Virus record (IMG/VR): IMGVR_UViG_3300032462_000002
Span: 42,871-106,870 of that record
Strand: one strand, 5' to 3'
DNA length: 64,000 nucleotides
Source of the DNA: a virus
The notes under the pieces: model-generated
Database searches by the model: none
Told to the model about the DNA's origin: nothing
Seen by the model: only the letters and a program-made list of their open reading frames with translations
Shown here: positions 8,053 to 14,745 of the stretch, piece after piece
Position numbering within the stretch: position 1 is the first letter of the stretch
Layout: each line of letters opens with the position of its first letter
Translations under genes and position numbers: made by a program

Positions 8053-8409
8053 ATGACAGCATCATCAGTAACAGGCGTATCAGGACCAGGCGCAGCAACA
8101 AGCAAAGGTCCACACAACAATCGTGACACTTATGTACCATTGGCTGGTCCAAGAGTGATTGTGGCAGGATCGGCAACACTAGACGGAGGGGGCGGCTTTA
8201 CACTAGAGTTTCCTACGCCACTACCCGGTGGATTCTACAACTATTCTTACGCTGTAACGCCTCTAGGTTCGGAACGATTCTCTGTAACTGTCGGTGGAGC
8301 CGAAAACGCTGAAGGCGAGCTAGCAAGCATCACCATCATTGGCAACAGCAACAAGACGATTACTTATATGGTAGTCAGCAATGGGCAAGCAGCCATTCCT
8401 TTAAGCTAA
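8053..8409 (+). CDS. small beta-rich virion-type protein (SVTGVSGPG family), copy 1
   Basis: A 118-residue protein whose N-terminus TASSVTGVSGPGAA is shared with the gene at 16563. The rest is predominantly beta, rich in Gly/Thr/Val, with LAGPRVIVAGSATL aligning to LIGPKVSAAGKITL of the paralog. Such short beta-sandwich proteins in T4-like giant phages are usually head or tail decoration proteins; this is inference from composition. The ATG follows an ATAAATA element by 5 nt, as expected for a late gene with almost no leader. Confidence 0.7.
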   Translation: MTASSVTGVSGPGAATSKGPHNNRDTYVPLAGPRVIVAGSATLDGGGGFTLEFPTPLPGGFYNYSYAVTPLGSERFSVTVGGAENAEGELASITIIGNSNKTITYMVVSNGQAAIPLS

Positions 8410-8421
8410 AGGAGCAGGCTC

Positions 8422-8874
8422 TTATTCCTTCAGCACAGCCTTCTTGACGTGCTTGTTTTTATTCATCCATTCTAAAAACGCAGGTCTGCTTTTGCGTGTT
8501 GACACTTTGACTTCATAGGTGAATTCTTCTGTTTGTTTCACGGCAAGAATTTTTCCCCCATCATCAGATACAATCTTGGCCAAGGATCGTGCGTCGGATT
8601 CTTTGGTGACATCTACGACAACCGTAAGTTGCTGTGTTGAGGTTAGCTCATAGGTTATCACGCCTATTCCAGCCAAAGCCATAACCGAAGCCATTGACAA
8701 AACAATTCGCTGAGTCCATTTCATGAATGAGTTGGACTTCTGTTTTGCTGGCATTACGATTCGCCCCATGTCAACAAGACAGTCTTCCATACTTCCTTGT
8801 TCTTTCATAAATTTCAAATGTCCCGGTAGGTTCTCAAGGGACATTGGAATTTGTTCATCTTTTGGTGTTGCCAT
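8422..8874 (-). CDS. single-pass membrane protein, 150 aa
   Basis: A 150-residue protein with a cytoplasmic-type head, one transmembrane helix at about residues 54-76 (IVLSMASVMALAGIGVITY) and a ~75-residue outer domain. The outer domain alternates strands and helices with VVVDVTKESDARSLAKIV, a ferredoxin-like or BON-like pattern. AAAGGAG precedes the ATG. It lies convergent to the virion gene at 8053 and divergent from the DUF6527 gene, with which it shares a 35-bp promoter gap. It may alter the host envelope; no specific function is visible. Confidence 0.75.
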   Translation of the reverse strand: MATPKDEQIPMSLENLPGHLKFMKEQGSMEDCLVDMGRIVMPAKQKSNSFMKWTQRIVLSMASVMALAGIGVITYELTSTQQLTVVVDVTKESDARSLAKIVSDDGGKILAVKQTEEFTYEVKVSTRKSRPAFLEWMNKNKHVKKAVLKE

Positions 8875-8909
8875 TTTATCTCCTTTTTGGTGGCTAACGT
8901 ATTTAGTAT

Positions 8910-9188
8910 ATGCTCAATACAATTACACCAGAATTCGTCCACTACATCCCTGAAGACATGCAAGAAGGCGTACTGTATGTTTCTTTGGAGTACAGCACAG
9001 CGATCCACAAGTGCTGCTGTGGCTGCGGACATCAAGTCTGTACGCCAATTGATCCCAATCCACCACACAACGGCTGGACGCTTATAAACGACGATGGCAA
9101 GGTATCTCTCAGCCCGTCAATAGGCAACTTCCAGTTGTCTTGTAAAACACACTACTTCATCAAAGAAAACCAAGTCATGTGGTGTTAA
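8910..9188 (+). CDS. DUF6527 family putative zinc-binding protein
   Basis: A 92-residue protein with EFVHYIPEDMQEGVLYVSLE, then the cysteine cluster HKCCCGCGHQV, then SPSIGNFQLSC and a C-terminal H-Y-F-I. This order matches DUF6527, whose bacterial members occur near ubiquitin-like (multiubiquitin, E2, ThiF-like, JAB) gene sets; here it stands alone. The cysteine/histidine ligands for one metal appear intact. The ATG is embedded in TTTAGTATATG, suggesting a leaderless transcript. It could be a decoy or modifier of a host conjugation system, but that is speculation. Confidence 0.8.
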   Translation: MLNTITPEFVHYIPEDMQEGVLYVSLEYSTAIHKCCCGCGHQVCTPIDPNPPHNGWTLINDDGKVSLSPSIGNFQLSCKTHYFIKENQVMWC

Positions 9189-9253
9189 TTACTTCACGAC
9201 ATATTAGCAAATTAGTGGAGGAAATGTACGCTGAAGATTACAAACTATTTGAG

Positions 9254-9260
9254 TATATAT
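9254..9260 (+). promoter_or_regulatory. TATATAT element just before a start codon
   Basis: TATATAT sits 4 nt before the ATG at 9265. Similar elements occur at 10575-10582, 16443-16450, 31706-31714, 40943-40950 and 58660-58666; together with the ATAAATA sites they look like a phage-specific -10 box. Confidence 0.4.
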
Positions 9261-9264
9261 TTTA

Positions 9265-9507
9265 ATGGAATCATTCAAAGAATATATCAACGAAGGAAAA
9301 GATCGAGGCAACAATAGGATTGAGGCCATATCGACTCTCGTATCTGCTTTGAAAACAGCACTCGGTCAGTACGATATATCAACCCGTCATTTCGTCTGGG
9401 AGCATCTCAACAGCCAAAAAGGGAAAGAATTGATGGAAAAGATTCTACGCAATCCGAAAACCTACCTTTCCGACAGCGAATTCACCAAGTTGGTTATAAA
9501 GAAATGA
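9265..9507 (+). CDS. small capsid-targeting-like protein, 80 aa
   Basis: An 80-residue protein starting MESFKEYINEGKDRG, one of the closest matches here to the T4 internal-protein tag (MKTYQEFIAEA). The remainder is helical and mildly basic with no cysteine. T4 internal proteins are of similar size (roughly 75-200 residues), basic and packaged with DNA, so an internal head protein is the most economical reading. It lies between the DUF6527 gene and an exported proline-rich protein. Confidence 0.7.
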   Translation: MESFKEYINEGKDRGNNRIEAISTLVSALKTALGQYDISTRHFVWEHLNSQKGKELMEKILRNPKTYLSDSEFTKLVIKK

Positions 9508-9511
9508 CGTG

Positions 9512-9539
9512 TTGACTTCAGACGAGAAAAGAGTAAATT
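9512..9539 (+). promoter_or_regulatory. sigma70-like promoter
   Basis: TTGACT (9512-9517), a 16-bp spacer and TAAATT (9534-9539) precede the exported protein gene at 9598; GAAGGAG at 9584-9590 is its ribosome-binding site. Confidence 0.45.
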
Positions 9540-9597
9540 GTGTTGGATCAGTTGGATCGCCGACTGAAATTTCCGATTCTCTCGAAGGAGTCTTGCA

Positions 9598-10137
9598 GTG
9601 AAGAAGTTTCTCTCAGTTATGGCTGCAATCGCAGTCCTCGTGGCCTGGAGTGGCACAGCTCCGGCTCAATGTGGCAGCGGGCGTTTCTTTAGTGGCCAAA
9701 ACCAATGCGAGAATGGCTACTTCGGTGGTTGGCGAGTGATTCACTCGAACTATTCCCCCGTCTACTCGCACAGCAGCTTTGGATCGTGTTCCAGTGGAGG
9801 ATATGTGACGGCGAGTCAACCAGTGCCTCAGACGGTGCCATACATCGAAAACAAAGGCACCAACAAGGCCGTGATGCCTGATCCAAATTACCAACCCTAT
9901 AAGGGTGGCAATTTGCCAGCTCCTACTCCAAAGAAGACTTCCCAACCGGGAGACCTTCCTCTGCCTCCGAAGAAGATTCAGCCGCCGAATCCTCGCCAAG
10001 ATGGATTTCCCGAAGGGACCATTCAGATTGACAACCAATCGTATGGCAGATTGCTTGACGGTACTTACGCCAAGATTTCCGATGGGACGTACTCTCGCTT
10101 GAAGGGCAATACGGCATACGGAAGTTACTCGAAGTAA
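9598..10137 (+). CDS. exported proline/glycine-rich protein
   Basis: A 179-residue protein with a GTG start, supported by GAAGGAG 7 bp upstream and by an immediate signal peptide (MKKFLSVMAAIAVLVAWSG, cleavage near APA-QC). The cysteine at the cleavage site could also make it a lipoprotein, but the lipobox is poor. The mature part has cysteines near its start, a central proline-rich linker with LPLPPKK, and a C-terminal tyrosine repeat (YGRLLDGTY, YAKISDGTY). A strong terminator follows. Probably displayed at or outside the host membrane; function unknown. Confidence 0.8.
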   Translation: MKKFLSVMAAIAVLVAWSGTAPAQCGSGRFFSGQNQCENGYFGGWRVIHSNYSPVYSHSSFGSCSSGGYVTASQPVPQTVPYIENKGTNKAVMPDPNYQPYKGGNLPAPTPKKTSQPGDLPLPPKKIQPPNPRQDGFPEGTIQIDNQSYGRLLDGTYAKISDGTYSRLKGNTAYGSYSK

Positions 10138-10157
10138 TTTGAGTCAGTATCAAAAAG

Positions 10158-10187
10158 CAAAAGCCAGGGATCAAACCCTGGCTTTTG
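10158..10187. terminator. bidirectional intrinsic terminator
   Basis: CAAAAGCCAGGG pairs with CCCTGGCTTTTG around a 6-nt loop. It separates convergent genes ending at 10137 and 10191 and has A- and T-rich flanks for both directions. Confidence 0.85.
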
Positions 10188-10190
10188 TCG

Positions 10191-10559
10191 TTATTTGGGG
10201 GCTGGATAACGGTCTATTCTGTTTTTTCGGTCATAAGACCCAAGCATATGACCCTGACGATAATCGTCACTTAATGTCCAACGGATTGGACCCAGCCACT
10301 TGCCATGCCCCCCATCCCAATATCCAGTCATAAATGTAGCTGACGGGGTTGCTGGTTGTGTAGTCGCTCCCACTGCGGGGGCAACTGGACTTGATTCTGA
10401 CGGTACAGGAACAGGTTGAACCTGCCTGATTTCTGACATAGGCGATTCGTTGATTGGACGAGCCTCCGGCTTAACTCGCACAATGCTAATGATACCTAAG
10501 ATCACAAGTGGAGTCGAAAGTATCGCCAACAATAATACGACAAAGAAACTCTTTTTCAT
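10191..10559 (-). CDS. membrane-anchored protein with C-terminal GYxDG motif
   Basis: A 122-residue protein with AAAGGAGG before the ATG, an N-terminal membrane anchor (residues 5-27), a proline-rich linker to about residue 75 and a compact C-terminus, FMTGYWDGGHGKW...GHMLGSYDRKNR. The same motif, F-x-M/T-GY-x-DG ... G-x-x-x-G-x-x-DR, ends the protein at 15332-15808, so the two are related modular proteins. A minus-strand GTATATAC element at 10575-10582 is a likely promoter. Probably sits in the inner membrane facing outward. Confidence 0.75.
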   Translation of the reverse strand: MKKSFFVVLLLAILSTPLVILGIISIVRVKPEARPINESPMSEIRQVQPVPVPSESSPVAPAVGATTQPATPSATFMTGYWDGGHGKWLGPIRWTLSDDYRQGHMLGSYDRKNRIDRYPAPK

Positions 10560-10620
10560 AAGTCCTCCTTTATCGTATATACCTGCACACTGGAATAATT
10601 CAGAGGTTACAAGAAGTTAA

Positions 10621-11571
10621 ATGCGAGTTGCATCTATCACTATGATCGGTCAGTTTCCCGATGGGATCAACATTCATGTAAGAAATTTGAAATGGGCATT
10701 GACGGAAGATGACCACATTTTCATCATTACTTTGCCATCTTTTATTGAATCTCTTGATCTAAAAAACGATAAGCAAGTCACCTACATTCCCTTCCATACA
10801 CAACTTAATTCGGAAAAAGGATTCATCAACTTTTGGAAATATTTTCCGAAAATAATCAAAGAGTACAAAATATACCCTGAGTGGTTTTTGTTCATGGAGG
10901 AAGACATTTGGTTTTTTGCCAAGCCACTACTCCAAAGCGATCCTAAAATTATCCGTGGATATTTACCTCGTGGCTCGTACAGAAACATCTTACTCGACGA
11001 CCAAATCATACACAATCGAGTGTGGGAAGGTGCGCAGGTAATCCACAGTGATATTGTGAAAAACGCCATCAATTTCGGCATCGACTTTTCTTTTGTGCGA
11101 AACACATTCTTGGTCAAGAACAGAAAAAAATACGAAGATGAATTTGGTGGCGAGATTACCATGTCCATGTATCAGAACCCTGATACATTTGACGAGTTTG
11201 GTCTATATTGCGCTTTGGTCGAAAAGACGAAAATGCAACATGAAGTTAAAGCTCTGCATGTTCGTGGGCCGGAAAGTCTGCACCGCATGTATCCCGATGC
11301 TTATTTGCACGCAACCAAACAACGCATAGATGAAATACAAAAGAAATTGCCATATATTGATGTTCTACTTGCTGTTGCTGTATATTACACAGTTGGATTG
11401 TGGAAGCACATTCATCATTTGGACTGGACCAAGGCTCAGATAGAAAGTAAGAGAGAAATACAGCGGCTGTTGTTGACTGGTAACGAATGGATTACATTCG
11501 AGGAATACACCAAATTAGATTCATTGCATGTCTTAATGAATGGCTTATCTCCGAGCAGGAAGAAGGTATAA
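10621..11571 (+). CDS. glycosyltransferase-like protein (GT-A type)
   Basis: A 316-residue protein with an N-terminal Rossmann-like half (MRVASITMIGQFPDGINIHVRN) and LFMEEDIWF at about residues 90-98, resembling the acidic DxD-type metal site of GT-A glycosyltransferases; VWEGAQVIHSD and HVRGPESLHRMYPDAY follow, the latter fitting an acceptor-side loop. The protein at 44001 has a similar FVEDDYLHLP segment. It probably contributes to the glycan pathway represented by at least four other transferases in the window. The acceptor cannot be told. An AAGAAG motif precedes the ATG. Confidence 0.6.
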   Translation: MRVASITMIGQFPDGINIHVRNLKWALTEDDHIFIITLPSFIESLDLKNDKQVTYIPFHTQLNSEKGFINFWKYFPKIIKEYKIYPEWFLFMEEDIWFFAKPLLQSDPKIIRGYLPRGSYRNILLDDQIIHNRVWEGAQVIHSDIVKNAINFGIDFSFVRNTFLVKNRKKYEDEFGGEITMSMYQNPDTFDEFGLYCALVEKTKMQHEVKALHVRGPESLHRMYPDAYLHATKQRIDEIQKKLPYIDVLLAVAVYYTVGLWKHIHHLDWTKAQIESKREIQRLLLTGNEWITFEEYTKLDSLHVLMNGLSPSRKKV

Positions 11572-11694
11572 TGCGATATACTCATTCTCCGGGCGATCTC
11601 GATCAGCAATCGTCGGTTTCTATGTGAGAAAGCCGGACTTCTATCGGTACGAGCAAGACTGATAAGCCAAGCTGGTTTCACCCGGAGAGTGAGT
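11567..11694 (+). ncRNA. structured RNA candidate closed by a 14-bp stem
   Basis: ACTCATTCTCCGGG (11580-11593) pairs with CCCGGAGAGTGAGT (11681-11694), 13 Watson-Crick pairs and one G-U, enclosing 87 nt that contain at least one further hairpin (CGGTTTCT...AGAAAGCCG). A perfect TATAAT at 11567-11572 ends 7 nt before the stem, so transcription would start right at the structure. No U-tract follows; the RNA is either processed or the 5' leader of the gene at 11724. I do not recognise a known riboswitch or ribozyme core. Confidence 0.5.
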
Positions 11695-11723
11695 TGTCTT
11701 TGGTCAAATTTATTGGATTCGAT

Positions 11724-12101
11724 ATGATACGCAAAATTACTGATCCGTGGGAAGTAAGCAAAGATGCACCGCCCAAGACTCTGGAAGGAGCCATCGTATT
11801 TTTGAATAATTGGTTATCTCAAACATCAGGTAAAGAAAAAGACGAAGACCCTGAGCAACCTATGATTGAGGTAGTTACAAAGATGATAAACGAAAACCCA
11901 ACCGAATGGTGGCTTGGACATCATTTCGGTTGGGGCATGGGTATGAGAAACATACTTCGCAAGAATGGATACGACGAGCAAACGCTCGGCGTCAGCAATC
12001 TTGACGATTACTACATTGGGCTGATCGAGCAAGCATGTTTAGGCAAGGGAAACCATCACCATGAAATGCCTAGTCTCGACGCCGATAGTACAAAAGAATG
12101 A
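11724..12101 (+). CDS. unknown protein, DUF6794-like
   Basis: A 125-residue acidic protein; I use the ATG at 11724 because the longer frame needs a TTG at 11694. It opens MIRKITDPWEVSKDAPPKTLEGAI, a start also found as ITDPWEVS at the end of the frameshifted gene at 13600. The core WWLGHHFGWGMGMRN...LDDYYIGLIEQA resembles the DUF6794 pattern of a short helical fold with an H-F-G-x-G-x-x-x-R-N centre. Function unknown. A 14-bp-stem RNA structure forms its leader. Confidence 0.6.
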   Translation: MIRKITDPWEVSKDAPPKTLEGAIVFLNNWLSQTSGKEKDEDPEQPMIEVVTKMINENPTEWWLGHHFGWGMGMRNILRKNGYDEQTLGVSNLDDYYIGLIEQACLGKGNHHHEMPSLDADSTKE

Positions 12102-12186
12102 CTCGTCTAATGTGATCTGCTTCGATTTTTCCCCACGATCCATCGTCGTGAAAAATCTCTTTAATGAATTTCCATATTCGGTTCAT
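12070..12186 (-). CDS. small basic protein with capsid-targeting-like start, 38 aa
   Basis: A 38-residue ORF, MNRIWKFIKEIFHDDGSW, with a strong AAAGGAGG before its ATG and an ATAAATA element (12217-12223) further upstream overlapping the stop of the methyltransferase gene. It overlaps the 3' end of the plus-strand gene at 11724 by 32 bp. The ending ILLYYRRRD is very basic. The expression signals are better than chance, so I count it as a real small gene of unknown function. Confidence 0.55.
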   Translation of the reverse strand: MNRIWKFIKEIFHDDGSWGKIEADHIRRVILLYYRRRD

Positions 12187-12219
12187 ATAGCCTCCTTTGC
12201 CAAAAGGAACCGAATGTAT

Positions 12220-12816
12220 TTATCCTACCTGTCGATACTTCACTTTTTCTTGGAATTCATTTGGATGAATTAAACCCAACAAACTGGGTTTATCAGTTGC
12301 AAATTGATCCCAACTGATGCTTCTGTTGAAATTATTGATTTGAGTTGCTTGGATGTCACATTCGATGACGCCGCAGCCCCAATCAATATCGAAGAACATC
12401 AAACTTATTTTCCAACTACGGTCGCATGGACAGGCGACGTGTGGAAGTCATTCGTAAAGTTCCGAAACTCCTGGAATCTTCCAGCGTATGTTGTTGAGAT
12501 AAGGATTGCAATCATGGACAACAATAGTGCCACCAATATTGATGCTCCGAATGGAATTCAAGATGTCTTTGTCTACTTGATCTGATTGATGCAATCCATC
12601 AATGAAAATCAAATCAAACTTTTGTGTATTGAAAGCAAAGAATTCATCTGAAGTGATTTGATATGTGGCCGCAGTATTATTCGGGTCTACACAAAATTTG
12701 TGTTCACATTGGATGTGCTGGTATGTGTCAAATGTACCAATACCTATTTCCAAGTAGCTTTTGTAAGATAGCTCTTTAATCAAGAACGAAATCAATTCGA
12801 GTCGAGTTGAAAACAT
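12220..12816 (-). pseudogene. class I SAM methyltransferase interrupted by a 109-bp inversion
   Basis: Minus-strand translation from the ATG at 12816 gives methyltransferase motifs: LEIGIGTFDTYQH (motif I), FDLIFIDGLHQSDQV and GGTIVVHDCNPYL (typical of the Methyltransf_24 type), then runs out of register. The expected continuation, EEHQTYFPTTVAWTGDVWK, is present on the opposite strand at 12391-12447, and the tail DIDWGCGVIECD reappears on the minus strand down to the TAA at 12220. Flipping 12389-12497 restores one uninterrupted ~198-residue protein. Such enzymes often sit beside glycosyltransferases and methylate sugars. As assembled it is inactive: translation stops after the wrong segment. 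Confidence 0.88.
12389..12497. other. inverted 109-bp segment inside the methyltransferase gene
   Basis: Re-inverting exactly 12389-12497 joins HDCNPYL to EEHQT and AYVVD to IDWGCG, both in frame. The segment is flanked by imperfect inverted repeats, CAATCAATATC (12380-12390) and GATAAGGATTG (12498-12508), matching at 9 of 11 positions; the breakpoints share the dinucleotide TC/GA. It could be an invertible switch, a replication template-switch event or an assembly artefact. Confidence 0.85.
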
Positions 12817-12818
12817 CC

Positions 12819-13547
12819 TTAAAATTTCACTTGAGCCAAACACGGCGGCATAATTTGTTTGAGCATTGACACTGGAATATACGCCATGAGTTTATCTTGC
12901 TGGCTTCTAGGATCAGGGCGAACTCGCAATGTTGCAGCACCCATCCGATAGTTACCTCGTTGATCGAATCCCTCATCTTCGGCCCCGGCTCGCATCTCTT
13001 CTATGAGCTTTTTGGCTTCAGCAACGCTTACCAACACGATTTTGCCGCCAACTCGACTTAGAACAGCATAGAACTCAGCTTTGCCAACCATGTCTCTACC
13101 AGGGACGCCACGGCGATAATCCTTCATGACTTCAAAGAGAATATCATCTCCAGTATCACGATATTTGATTTGAATGGGTTTTTCACCGCTGGGAGTGTCC
13201 CACCATCCGTCAACCTTGTCATATTTATCTTCTTGAGTGGATGGCTCTCTAAGTTTCATTCCACATTGAACCAAGCTATCAAATATCTGCTTTTCAATAC
13301 TTTTGCCATATTGAACTCTCTGGTCAATGTCCTGAAATCTATTGCCCATACGCATTTGAGGCGGTGAAGTACGATCAGCAGGGTTTGGAGCATGACCAAG
13401 AGATGGCTTAGGAATTTCTTCTTCAGGATTTGTCACAGGTATCACCGGCTTTTGTTGTTGCATACGACGAGGATCACGGCCAAAGGCTCCACCTACGGGG
13501 CCTCGCCAGCGAGCTTCATTAGTTGATAACCATTTTGAAAAGTTCAT
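12819..13547 (-). CDS. PD-(D/E)XK-like nuclease with capsid-targeting-like N-terminus
   Basis: A 242-residue protein opening MNFSKWLSTNEARW, nearly identical in pattern to MNFKHWLSLNEGGW at 14542. A proline-rich, basic linker (residues 14-70) leads to a domain with E85, KVDGWWDTPSGEKPIQIKYR (D113, Q126-x-K128) and LFEVMKDYR, the layout of a PD-(D/E)XK nuclease with Q in place of E. If the N-terminal tag is real, this would be a nuclease packaged with the genome, able to act on host DNA at infection or on packaging intermediates. A GGGAG and ATAAATA lie just before the ATG. Confidence 0.65.
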   Translation of the reverse strand: MNFSKWLSTNEARWRGPVGGAFGRDPRRMQQQKPVIPVTNPEEEIPKPSLGHAPNPADRTSPPQMRMGNRFQDIDQRVQYGKSIEKQIFDSLVQCGMKLREPSTQEDKYDKVDGWWDTPSGEKPIQIKYRDTGDDILFEVMKDYRRGVPGRDMVGKAEFYAVLSRVGGKIVLVSVAEAKKLIEEMRAGAEDEGFDQRGNYRMGAATLRVRPDPRSQQDKLMAYIPVSMLKQIMPPCLAQVKF

Positions 13548-13599
13548 AGCTTATTTATCTCCCAAGCTACATATTATTCAAAGTTAAATATAATGAAAT

Positions 13600-13876
13600 A
13601 TGATTGAGCATGAACCAGAAGAAATCCGAATCAAAACATACAAAGACCCTTTAATGGATGGGAAGCTCCTCATGGGACACACACACACAATATAAAGGCA
13701 ACAGCCATATGGGTGCTGGATATTTCTTTGCGCCTTACGTCCCTTTGACTCGAACTCCGACCGTTTTTGGTCAGACGCACCAAGCTGTTGATTACGCTCG
13801 TGGTGATGATGTTGTAAAGCCAACAAAAGCTCACAGAAGCATCACCGATCCGTGGGAAGTTTCTCGATTCGACTGA
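13600..13876 (+). pseudogene. small virion-type gene frameshifted at an (AC)6 tract
   Basis: From the ATG at 13600 the frame encodes 31 residues (MIEHEPEEIRIKTYKDPLMD...) and stops just after an (AC)6 run at 13677-13688. With seven AC units the frame continues to TGA at 13876, giving a 92-residue protein with QYKGNSHMGAGYFFAPYVPL and a final ITDPWEVSRFD. The YKDPL...GY(F)FAPYVPL...TPTVF layout recalls the C-terminal region of T4-like major capsid proteins (inference). Either a slippage-switchable gene or a sequencing error in the dinucleotide run. Confidence 0.72.
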
Positions 13877-13886
13877 AATAAACTGC

Positions 13887-13914
13887 TTGTATTCGGCTGT
13901 CCAGCAAGTAAAAT
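13887..13914 (+). promoter_or_regulatory. sigma70-like promoter
   Basis: TTGTAT (13887-13892), 16 bp, TAAAAT (13909-13914), upstream of the coiled-coil/winged-helix gene whose ATG is at 13988. Confidence 0.4.
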
Positions 13915-13987
13915 GAAAGTTGACAGTACAAGACCAGCGTGCCGTCCAATTTCAATTCTGCTGGCCAATCCCTCACGGAGTCAAAAC

Positions 13988-14470
13988 ATGACCACAACAC
14001 AAGAGGGCATGGACGCCACAACAGAAGAACCCGAAAAAATTGTTGTCCCTGTCTTAACAGACACGGATGAACAAGAAATTCTTGGTCTTCACAATGCCAT
14101 CGGAAAGGTCTTGGAAAAGATCAAATGGCATGAAGAACAGATCAAAGAACGACGACAAGACATCACCGGCCACGAAAATCAAATCAATGATTTGCGAAAT
14201 TCATTAAGGCAACACGTCGGTCCATTGATGAGTCAAGCTCTGAGTCAGCCTCAAAAAACTGAGAGCCGAACTCGTGAATCGACTGATGCGACAGGAACTT
14301 TGATTACAGACTGTCTTCGCAAAAGCAGCAAGCCGCTGGATACAAACCACATCAAAAAGTTCCTGGTGAAGCATGGAAATACCACCAACCCTAGTGTCGA
14401 ACTCAGTCGAATGGTCAAGCGTGGATTCATCGAACGGTCAGGACGTGGGCTTTACCAACTGAAGAAGTAG
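13988..14470 (+). CDS. coiled-coil plus winged-helix putative DNA-binding protein
   Basis: A 160-residue protein from the ATG at 13988 (ACGGAG 10 bp upstream); the frame extends to 13913 but without a ribosome-binding site. Residues ~30-80 form a heptad-rich coiled coil (HEEQIKERRQDITGHENQI). After a polar linker, residues ~100-160 give a winged-helix pattern: LITDCLRKSSKPLDTNHIKKFL, a recognition helix at PSVELSRMVKRG and a wing FIERSGRGLYQL. Probably a dimeric DNA-binding regulator. A strong terminator follows directly. Confidence 0.7.
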   Translation: MTTTQEGMDATTEEPEKIVVPVLTDTDEQEILGLHNAIGKVLEKIKWHEEQIKERRQDITGHENQINDLRNSLRQHVGPLMSQALSQPQKTESRTRESTDATGTLITDCLRKSSKPLDTNHIKKFLVKHGNTTNPSVELSRMVKRGFIERSGRGLYQLKK

Positions 14471-14484
14471 AATTTCGAGGAAGG

Positions 14485-14516
14485 AAAAAAGGACGGCTTT
14501 CAGGCCGTCCTTTTTT
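14485..14516 (+). terminator. intrinsic terminator
   Basis: AAAAAAGGACGGC pairs with GCCGTCCTTTTTT around a 6-nt loop, directly after the winged-helix gene. Confidence 0.92.
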
Positions 14517-14541
14517 ATTGCGCCAAGTCGTACATACCTTC

Positions 14542-14745
14542 ATGAATTTCAAACATTGGTTATCTCTGAACGAGGGCGGTTGGATTAGCAAAGGCAAAGC
14601 ACAAAACTCTTTGTTCAAGCCCGGCCCCAAAGATACAACACCAAAACCACACGATCTAAAACTTTGTGGTATCGGCGGCGGTCCAGGTCCTGGTGGTGCA
14701 TGCGCAAGTGCCGGAGGCGGGGCAACGGCTGTTCCTGTTAAGTAA
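14542..14745 (+). CDS. small capsid-targeting-like glycine-rich protein, 67 aa
   Basis: The 67-residue product starts MNFKHWLSLNEGGW, aligned with the head of the nuclease at 13547 (minus strand). After the tag it is low-complexity: a lysine/proline stretch (KPGPKDTTPKPHD), two cysteines and GIGGGPGPGG. There is no folded-domain signature. The ORF would begin at 14518 if a TTG were used, but the tag motif fixes the ATG at 14542. Its 3' end overlaps the convergent tail-tube gene by 8 bp. A packaged small protein or a propeptide are both possible. Confidence 0.6.
   Translation: MNFKHWLSLNEGGWISKGKAQNSLFKPGPKDTTPKPHDLKLCGIGGGPGPGGACASAGGGATAVPVK

Noticed and set aside
9228-9264. 13-aa ORF with GGAGG before the gene at 9265
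   Set aside because: The ribosome-binding site is only 2 nt from the ATG and the frame lacks support; it could be a leader peptide but I cannot back it.
9613-10038. 141-aa minus-strand ORF
   Set aside because: Antisense to the signal-peptide protein at 9598, no ribosome-binding site and no plausible protein pattern.
11641-11680. hammerhead-like CTGATAAG in the structured RNA
   Set aside because: The invariant G8 and the GAAA box at the right distance are missing, so it does not meet the hammerhead core.
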